A stretch of 64,000 nucleotides of DNA from NCBI GenBank assembly GCA_029224185.1, contig CM055188.1, forward strand, positions 32,531,889 through 32,595,888. Direction: 5' to 3'. Position numbers and translations under genes: made by a program. This DNA is from Karalla daura. Its lineage: Eukaryota; Chordata; Actinopteri; Chaetodontiformes; Leiognathidae. Position 1 is the stretch's first letter. Each line of letters starts with the position of its first letter. The notes beneath the pieces are model-generated. The model was not told the origin of the DNA, ran no database searches, and was given only the letters and a program-made list of their open reading frames with translations. Below, one piece after another: positions 43,412 to 64,000 of the stretch.

Positions 43412-45857
43412 ACATCACTACAGGTACACAGCACACATCCCACACACATATTACTATTACTATTATTATTATTATTATTATTATTATTCTCAGGTGTCAG
43501 TCCCTCTGACTCTACCTTTGGAATCAGTCAGGACAGACTTTGATTTTAACTGTTTTAATGCTGTATTTTGTTCATATCTATTTGAATGAAGGACTATACA
43601 CACAATGTGACTTTTATCTTTTGTTTTTTGCTTGATGCAATGTGCATAACGTTAAACGATTGAAAGTTATAAAACAAGTTTTAAAAAAAGAAACAGTTTC
43701 ATTTGGTTTTAGACAATGGCATTAGGCAGAAAGAGTAGAATTAGGCTGAAAGATCTATTCCTTTATAGCATATTCAGGGTCTTCAGTATTCAGGGTAATT
43801 AATAAAGTCAGTCAGTAAAAAAGTAAGAAGTAAGTAGTCAAGTAAATTACTTAAAAAATATATAAACAGTGATTAATTGCTATTGACCAGCACTGGTCAT
43901 GGACTGCTGCCAAGGTCTGTAATGTTCACATTAAAGTATGATAAAGTTTGTTTTCTGCGTGGTCTGTTTCCACTGGTGTGTCGTAGCATCACGTCACGGT
44001 TTGTCACGTTTGTCACGACTTACTTGATGCCAATAATTTGACCCGTTAATTTTCCAAGTGCGATGGAGATTGAGGCTGTAAAAGTGAGGAAACCTCTGAG
44101 TTTCTTTGGAGAACTCTCCCCGATATACATGAGGCTGACGCTCAGGCCAAGACCTGCAGAGGAGAACAAGAGGAATATACTCTAAAAACATGAATGTAAG
44201 ATGAAAGAGACCTGGAATGCGAAACTGGTTTCACCTTGACTTTGTTGGACAATGATCGTACAGGCTCGTACGGCTGGTCCACACATCATCATGTCTTCAT
44301 AGACGCAAAAATATTGAAATGCAGCTAAAATACGGATGTAATCCGATCTAAAATATTGAGTGTGGTGCAAACCTCCACCTCCAAAACAAGCTGTGCCTCG
44401 CTTCAGATACACAAGTAAATAATAACAACAACATCTGTGAGTTTGGTGTTCTTTGTGTCTTTGTGTGTTTTGTCTCCTGGTCCTGTCTGGCTCCAACATG
44501 TCAGGCTGGACGAGGACGATCGGCTCCATGGCTGGTGTCAGTCAGGGTCAAACATGGAGCCCTGTCAAAACCTGTTTCTGTGTCCAAAGCTAGAACTGTA
44601 AAAGTCTTGTAAAATAACACCTGAGGTATTTTGGAAGAAACAAATGCTCCATAGCTTCTATGTTAACACCAGAGAACACGGATAGATACTTTATCCAGTT
44701 CTTGATCTCCTGTAATAGTAATTATTTCACTATTTCACAATGAAACTTTTTAAAATCTTTTTTCTGGGATGTAACTGAGTGAACTTACCAAAGTAGTAGC
44801 CGTAGAGAAATCTTCCCAACACAATCATCTCAAAGGATTTCGCCGTGCGACTGAGCAGCATGAGAACAGCAGCAACCAGCGCCACAGCATCGCTGAAGAG
44901 CAGCGTGTTCTTCCTGCAAAATCAGAACAAACAAAGATTTGATCACGTGAGTCTTTGCATCACAACCACAGCTCAGGATCCCTGACCTGAACGTTGAAAA
45001 TGTTCCTACGTTTTCTTTGAGACTTCACTGACAACACAAACTGAGAACCTGTCTCGTCAAGTTTACTTACACACAACCTACTAGAAGAAGTCTGATGCAC
45101 ACCTGTTTATAATTAACACTTTCAGTTGATAATTAATTTTCTGATAAGTAACTTATAAGGCAAAAAAAAGTTACTGTCACAGTGACAAATGTGTCTAATG
45201 AGCTCTATAAAACATAATGAAGTTATATTTTGTCTTTTGTCATTCAATGTGGAGAAAAAAAGTATAATATAATGTACTTACATACTTCATATACTATACT
45301 TAATATACTTACAATTTACTAAGCACAAGCACACATACTGTACATACATACATGCATACATACATGTACGCTATCTTTGAAATATTGGTGGAAGAGGACC
45401 TCACGTTACCTGGACCTCACGTTACCTGGACCTCATATTACCTGGACTTAACGTTACCTGGACCTAACGTTACCTGGACCTAATGTTACCTGGACCTCAC
45501 GTTACCTGGACCTCACAATACCTGGACCTCATATTACCTGGACCTCACATTACCTGGACACGCACAGATGCACGTATGTTGACACATTGACCTTACACTC
45601 AGTGTAAATGTGCAACATGTTACCACAGAATGTATGTCACTTAATGTGTAAACCACAACATGGATCAGCATGTAGGATTGTACACTGATCTCTGCACCTG
45701 TCACCTGTGTTGATATGACCTAACAGGTTAATAGAAAGTGGATTATGCTTATAATCCAAAGTGATGCTAAGAAAACAGAGATGTCAGCATGTCAAAGTGC
45801 TGAGGGTTTTCTACTAATTAACCAAGTGCCTCCTCACATTTTCACAGCACATGACCA

Positions 45858-45899
<42 letters not shown>

Positions 45900-48019
45900 G
45901 TGTGTGTGTGTTCTGGAGTCAGTCACCGGCCGTAGACGACAGGAAGCCGGCCGCTGTGAATGGCTCCGGCCCAGGACCCGAGGCTCAGCACGGCCACGAT
46001 GAAGGACCAGAGCAGCTGGCTGGTGGCCGGGTCGACGGGCTGCCCGTACCTCAGCCTCCACGTCTGGTTCACAAAGCTCTGGATGTGCTTCACAGAGGGT
46101 CAGAGGTCACGGTGAGCGGCGGCCGAACCCAGGCTACCTTTCAGCCCACAGACTAGAACTTTTTTTGTTGCAACGTACGTGTTTTCTGTTTCTGTATTTT
46201 TCTGATGTGCAGAGAGACTGACTGAGAATTCTCACAATCCACATGAAAATCTTGAAAAAAAAATCTAGAATGTGACCTAGAATGGCTGCTTGGAGCTTGG
46301 ATCCTTATTCTCTAGAGATAGAGAACATAGAAGCCATGGAAACTTGGTTTTATCAGATGTGCCTCAGATGCTAATTTAGAGGTTTCTGCACAGACCTGGC
46401 GGCCCTTTCGCACGTACACGGTCACCTCTCAGTCAGGTGGTAAGTGGAGTCTATAGAGTGCATCCGTACGCATGTGTGAACCAGAGTCAGAGGATGAAGA
46501 ACCAGCAGCAGAGATGCTGACATGTCACCAGAAACTGAAAACCAAAGTGTTGTTGCCTCACAGTCACATGACTTCACTGATTAATGCATCTCTGTCCAGA
46601 CTCATATGTGCTTGAATGAGGATGTGACTCTCAGTTCATACATGTGTCATGTATCTGGTGAGGAACAGGCTGTCAATGCTGAACAAAGCAATAGTAAAAA
46701 CGTGTTTTTCACTCTAGTTCCTGGTAGAATCCACCGATAGATGCTATCATGTTGTTATTGGTTAAAACTCTGAAGGACTTCTCCCTACTCTTGGAACTTA
46801 CAGCTTAACCACTCCTGAAGATTAAACATTATTCTTTTTTGTCAAGCTCATAAAAAATAATGCAAAAACAGAGATACAGAATAAACTAAACTTCCATAAC
46901 TTTGAGCACGGTAGTTTTGTAATGTCTTGTATTTATTATCAAACACAAAATTAACTGTGTATTTGAAGAACAATTTGTTACAAAACTATTCTAATTTTCA
47001 GTATTATTAGTATTAAAATCAATAACATCAGTGAAGACCTGCAACAAAACACATGTTTCCAAGGAATCATTTACTAACTATCACCAAAAACAAAGTCTGA
47101 CAGACGCCGTTTCACACAGTGACTGTGATGTTTGTGATGTTCAGACCTGATGTCTCTGTTTCAACACGGGAAGAGTAAAGAACAAACATCACACAACAAA
47201 CATGACAAATAAACAACTCACCTCAGCCGGAGAGGCGATGACGGAGACCTGCAGCCCGTACTGGAACGACCCCCCGACTCCCAGTACCGCACAGAGCAGG
47301 TACAGCCTCCAGTACTGGGCCTGAAACTGGACCACAGCAGGACATTTGTGAATATAAATCCTCTCTAGATTTTATTTATTTTAATGTTCATTACGATTTT
47401 TATTGTTTAAGTCACTTCACAGCAGGATGTTTTGGACGATCTGTGGGACTGAAGGAGATATTTATTTGTTTTTACTGTCTGATAGTCTGCTTTATAAATA
47501 AAGTTTGATTCATACATTTAGTTTTATACACTTAGCTTTGATATTTATATATCAAAAGGACCGCTGTCAGGCGGCACTTTCGATCTAATTTTTTATCTCG
47601 TTCAATAGGACAGAAATGACTTCGAAGCGCAGTTCATTTTCTGATCTTTTCGTTTAATGAGGCGTTCGTAAATCGAGGTTCGGATGTATTTATATTACAT
47701 TAATATCAGAGTCCATGATATCAGGTCATTATGACGTAGCTGAAACACGACGACGACGACGATGATGATGATAAATACTCACGTTTTCTTTTTTTAGTAG
47801 TTTAACACATTAAGGAAAGATAAGATCATCCATAGCATTAAGAACAAGAAAACGTCCATTAACAACTACATTCTAGTTTTTCTTTGTCTCTCAAAGTTGA
47901 ATATCTCGTCTTTCACCAGTGCTCTACAGACAGTCTGAACCAGGTTGAAACTTAAATCTTGGAGTTAACGGTGCTCCTACCTGTCCAGGGGTGCTCTTCT
48001 CTCTCTGACCTGACTCCAT
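40088..48019 (-). CDS. slc2a11-like: SLC2A11-like facilitative sugar transporter, copy A
   Basis: A 12-transmembrane facilitator of the GLUT11 branch. Exons from the start are 47981-48019, 47222-47320, 45927-46087, 44789-44913, 44024-44153, 42938-43086, 42437-42624, 41932-42042, 41272-41373, 41121-41196, 40412-40539 and 40088-40276. Every phase fits, giving 498 aa, the usual GLUT length. Landmarks are YGR-K after helix 2 (about residue 98-101), YIGESSPKKLRG, PEAPRYL (about 216), RWQLL...QFCGFNALYFYAF in helix 7, DRVGRKK (about 339) and PETKGKS (about 463). Unlike copy B it lacks the NSG motif before helix 5 and the P in 'PMYxGE'. ATG sits in GCAGCCATGG. A 9-10-bp minisatellite abuts the 5' UTR. 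Substrate is unknown; sugar or another small polar solute. Confidence 0.88.
40329..40372 (+). repeat. (GT)n microsatellite
   Basis: In the last intron of slc2a11-like copy A, about 50 bp from the exon 12 acceptor. Confidence 0.9.
40580..41060 (+). mobile_element. Degraded TTAA-type inverted-repeat element fragment
   Basis: TTCTGGAATGGCTGGATAG, ATGAAACATCCTTTCACAG and CTGATTGGCTGTCTCGCCTT follow the internal order of the element described at 29608-30027. Ends are not clear. Confidence 0.4.
42364..42429 (+). repeat. (GT)n microsatellite next to an exon donor
   Basis: 66 bp GT tract lying 5-8 bp beyond the exon 7 donor of copy A (donor at 42435-42436). Confidence 0.9.
42637..42680 (+). repeat. 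(CA)n microsatellite next to an exon acceptor
   Basis: 44 bp CA tract just upstream (minus sense) of the exon 7 acceptor of copy A. Exon 7 is thus bracketed by (CA/GT)n on both sides. Confidence 0.9.
43369..43410 (+). repeat. (CA)n microsatellite
   Basis: 42 bp CA tract in intron 5 of copy A, followed at 43451-43487 by an ATT repeat. Confidence 0.9.
43451..43487 (+). repeat. (TAT)n microsatellite
   Basis: About 12 ATT units. Confidence 0.9.
44204..44712 (-). mobile_element. TTAA-type inverted-repeat element, reverse orientation
   Basis: AAAGAGACCTGGAATGCGAA at the left and GTTAACACCAGAGAACACGG near the right read as the reverse complement of the family's right and left parts. The middle is partly replaced. 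Confidence 0.5.
45405..45560 (+). repeat. 16-bp minisatellite (ACCTCACGTTACCTGG)
   Basis: Ten tandem units of ACCTCACGTTACCTGG with changes such as CATATT, CACAAT and TAACGTT. In intron 3 of copy A. Confidence 0.9.
45858..45911 (+). repeat. (GT)n microsatellite
   Basis: GT tract interrupted by one GC, 15 bp beyond the exon 3 donor of copy A. Confidence 0.9.
46270..46725 (+). mobile_element. TTAA-type inverted-repeat element copy
   Basis: Begins GTGACCTAGAATGGCTGC, contains CAGATGCTAATTTAGAG and AGACCTGGCGGCCCTTTCGC, and ends TTCACTCTAGTTCCTGG. Diverged copy in intron 2 of slc2a11-like copy A. Confidence 0.6.
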
Positions 48020-48034
48020 GGCTGCTGTGGGATG

Positions 48035-48180
48035 CACCAGGAGCTGAGGAGCTGAGGAGCTGAGGAGCTGAGGAGCTGGGGAGCTGAGGAGCTGAGGAGC
48101 TGGGGAGCTGGGGAGCTGGGGAGCTGAGGAGCTGGGGAGCTGAGGAGCTGAGGAGCTGAGGAGCTGAGGAGCTGGGGAGC
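48035..48180 (+). repeat. GAGCTGAGGA/GAGCTGGGGA minisatellite in the 5' region of slc2a11-like copy A
   Basis: About 15 units of 9-10 bp (GGAGCTGAGGAGCTGGGGA). It begins 16 bp upstream of the copy A start codon, so it lies in the 5' UTR or core promoter. Confidence 0.9.
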
Positions 48181-48189
48181 GGCGTATAA

Positions 48190-49900
48190 GAAGGAAACCT
48201 CCTGAAGTTACACATCTCCAGACTTTAGTTGACCATTCATGTTGCTTGAACAATATTGTGATGTTTGATGTGGCTGAGGGATGAGTCTGTGCTGGTCCAG
48301 ATCCAGCCTGGTCTGTCTGGATGACTCCAGCGGTCTCTGCAGGCTCGGCCGGCCTGTTGTGTTTCCTGGTGACTTATTACCACCGTGCACTCTCGTGGTT
48401 CCTCAATGACGGAGGAATTATGTCGTGAAAGGTTGTTGCTCAGCGTTTTTGCCATTGTGACATTGGCCGCAAACCTGCATCACAAACTGCGATTATGATG
48501 CATGAAAGGTGTGATTGTGCAGGGGTGCGGTCTGAGGAGAGACACAGTCGAGTTTCTCTGTCTGAGCGTGTTGTTTCTGTTTATGGTTTGTCTGAATGTG
48601 AAACAACTCTCCACATCCATGTTGCTATGGACGAGAAAATGACTAAAACTACACACTGAAAATTATGAGAATGAGAATGAGAATGACTTGTACAGATTTT
48701 AATAAACTACTTAAGTCAGTGGTTCTTGAACTTTTTTCCATGGGGCTCCCTCTTGAAGATAGAACATATTTCCCAGCACGTCCACTCTCATTGTCCAGGT
48801 TAAATCACTCCCAGACCTTGTCTGTCCTTTTCTCCTAAATGATGTAATGTAACGCTGCATGGTTCACAACTGCACCTTCACTGTCTGACATCTCACTGAA
48901 AACATGGAAGACAAAACCACCAATTTTCTCCAAAACAGTTTACAGTTTTATAAAGTTAAGGTGGTGTCACCTAAAATCACATTGTAAACGCTTTAAACCA
49001 ATTTGAACTGTTTGGCATTTTTCCTTTCTTTTTCTGTCAAATTGAGTCATCTGGTGTTATTTAGTCTTTATTAAGGCAATCACAGAAGATCCTACCTCAC
49101 ACAGGTAGATTGGGGCACAAGGCCGTAGCTGACTGATAGAGAGAGTTGTGTGATTATTGTCTTTGTCTGTAAACTATTATTCCACTAAAAAGAGACCAAG
49201 ACAAGACGAGAGAGAGAGAGAGAGATTACAGAAGGCTTTTTAGGAATGGAGGTCAGAGATAACGAGAGGTTAGAATCACCAGGTTATAGGTTAAAAATCA
49301 ATGGCCTTCCACAAGAGAAAGATTAACCATTACTTCTATCCTGTCCTTAGACACTGAGGCATTGTTAGTTTGGGGATCTCTTCTCCTATGATGCAGTTGT
49401 GTAAGATAATGTGAACATGCTGACTCTTCATCCTCCTCCTCCTCCTCTGGCAACTTATCAGATGAGTTGGACACAGAAACTGTGATACGTTTCTTTTCAG
49501 TTTATTTGCTTTAAAAATAAATGTTATTGTTGCTTTTTCTCCAAGTTTATGAAGTACAATCGCTACCGCTGCAGCTGACCCATAAAACACATCAGCTCAT
49601 CAATTTTTCACCTTTTTTTTCTCGTATTTATCAGTGACACATAGCAACGAGCAAAAAGACAACTCCATGAATTCTCTTCATAGAAAACACACTCCTGATG
49701 GAGCTGCACCATAACTCCACAGGGGGTCAAATATGACTTTGAGTGGGAATGACGGGAAGAGGAATAAAGATCCTCTCATCAAATCAGAGAAATACAACAC
49801 AACGTAAGGAATATGTTCAATCTAGCTTGTAATTTTGTTCAGTACATGACTAATCAGATCGTTAAATCTACCTCCAACTCACATAGAGGGAAAGTACACA
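48190..49900. other. Region between the two slc2a11-like genes, nothing recognised
   Basis: Upstream flank of copy A. A short GA tract lies at 49205-49222. No exon, RNA gene or named element is supported. Confidence 0.4.
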
Positions 49901-49904
49901 TACA

Positions 49905-50095
49905 CACACACACAGCCTATTTAGAGTCTCCAAATAAACATGCATATTCTTGCACTCTAGGAGAAAAACAACATGCACACAGGGAGATCATACGAACCAC
50001 ACACAGAGAAGAGTCCAGACCGGGACGTGACCCTGTGACCTTCTTGTTTTGGGGTGATAGCACCCACCACTGAGCCACCGAGTGACCACTTTGTC
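49905..50095 (-). mobile_element. SINE-like dispersed fish repeat, reverse orientation
   Basis: TTTAGAGTCTCCAAATAAAC, AACATGCACACAGGGAGATC, GTGACCCTGTGACCTTCTTG and ATAGCACCCACCACTGAGCC are the reverse complement of the repeat at 35545-35865. Confidence 0.6.
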
Positions 50096-50392
50096 CTCAA
50101 TCGAAAGACAAAAGCTCCTGGAGATATCACGCAGTTTAAAAACATCTAAGAGTCTTCTCAGATTGTGTCCAAGGCTGTTGAACTCAGACTGTCTGAGAGC
50201 CATTATGGAGACTCAAAGCATTCAGAGTTTCTAGACTATCCTCCACAAAACAAAAGTTAAAATAACTCAAAATTCATTGTTTGTGGAAAACATTTGTTAA
50301 TAAAAATGTAATGTTTACAAACAGTTCATATGTACCAACATATTTTCTAAATTGCTCTGCACAAATCACATCAAGACATAGTTTTATTGTTG

Positions 50393-50398
50393 TTATAC
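50393..50398 (-). terminator. Candidate poly(A) signal of slc2a11-like copy B
   Basis: AATAAA on the minus strand about 200 bp beyond the stop codon. Confidence 0.4.
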
Positions 50399-50599
50399 CT
50401 ACATGTAAATGTTTGGGAATTCCTTTGAATAGCATTCAATTTTAATTCCACTCCACTTCTCAAATCGAAATCAAAATAGTTTGTAATTCATTTCTGAGTT
50501 TTGCAGTCCGGCTTTCAGTGCTATGAAGTGAACCCGTGTGGCCCGGTCCAGACGGCCATGCAGAACTCCCTGCAGCTCCGGTCAGACTCAGTGGACAGT

Positions 50600-63681
<13,082 letters not shown>

Positions 63682-64000
63682 GGTGGCTCCGAGGTGGAGA
63701 TGCAGACTCTGCTGGCAGGATGTCTTACTGCCTCCTCCTCCACCTCCAGGACAAACTGACCTGAGCTGCGCTTGTCCGGGCACGCGCTCCCCTGGTGCGC
63801 TCACGCGGCGGAGGCCTGCTGTGCACGCGCTGATTAATGAATAAAGGTGATGGATCTCTGATAAATTACCTGCACAATAACAAACACTTTGTTGCCTGGT
63901 TATTATCCGGCACTCAGAAAGTGTGAGTGTTAGAACTACATCAGTAGTTTTGACCGCGTTACTGTGCAAATGTGCAAATGTGAAATGTGAAAATGAGTTG
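63682..64000 (-). promoter_or_regulatory. 5' flank of slc2a11-like copy B
   Basis: Likely 5' UTR and promoter. Positions 63730-63820 are GC- and CpG-richer than the surroundings. No TATA box is placed convincingly. Confidence 0.35.

Overview
The window is vertebrate nuclear DNA, almost certainly from a teleost fish. Genes are split into short exons with GT-AG (and two GC-AG) introns. Introns are full of CA/GT, GATA and trinucleotide microsatellites, small DNA-transposon relics, and RTE- and L2-type LINEs of the kind common in fish. Everything here comes from reading the sequence and from remembered protein families; no database search was run.

Layout. Positions 1-1281 are the 3' end and downstream flank of an eif4enif1 (4E-T) copy whose coding part lies left of the window. 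Positions 1282-10900 are mobile-element territory: a diverged repeat cluster, a complete but broken RTE LINE (3326-6571) with a 13-bp target-site duplication, a Harbinger-like fragment and an L2-like LINE tail. Positions 10966-14254 (+) hold twelve in-frame exons for the C-terminal ~618 residues of 4E-T, followed by a 3' end (14378-15665) nearly identical to positions 1-1281. No 5' exons of this copy were recognised. Positions 16530-37610 (+) are patz1, a BTB/AT-hook/C2H2 zinc-finger factor with five coding exons (691 aa) and a long 3' UTR carrying a 228-bp (TG)n tract. Positions 40088-48019 and 50600-63681 (-) are two complete tandem slc2a11-like sugar-transporter genes of twelve coding exons each (498 and 503 aa).

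The genes are not an operon-like system. EIF4ENIF1 and PATZ1 are also near neighbours in mammals (human 22q12), so this is old synteny. patz1 and the slc2a11-like pair converge. Patz1 is a nuclear regulator, 4E-T an mRNA-silencing scaffold, and the SLC2A proteins are plasma-membrane facilitators.

The most unusual signal is in patz1 intron 1. The exon 1 / intron 1 junction, including the coding end of a zinc finger and the splice donor, has been tandemly copied about five times and is decaying (18187-20230). Other points of interest are the eif4enif1 duplication, a TTAA-flanked inverted-repeat family seeded through most introns, a 32-bp-arm near-perfect hairpin (58408-58474), and exact conservation of ten exon lengths between the two diverged slc2a11 copies. 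I found no evidence for an unknown defence or toxin system, CRISPR array, tRNA or rRNA gene.
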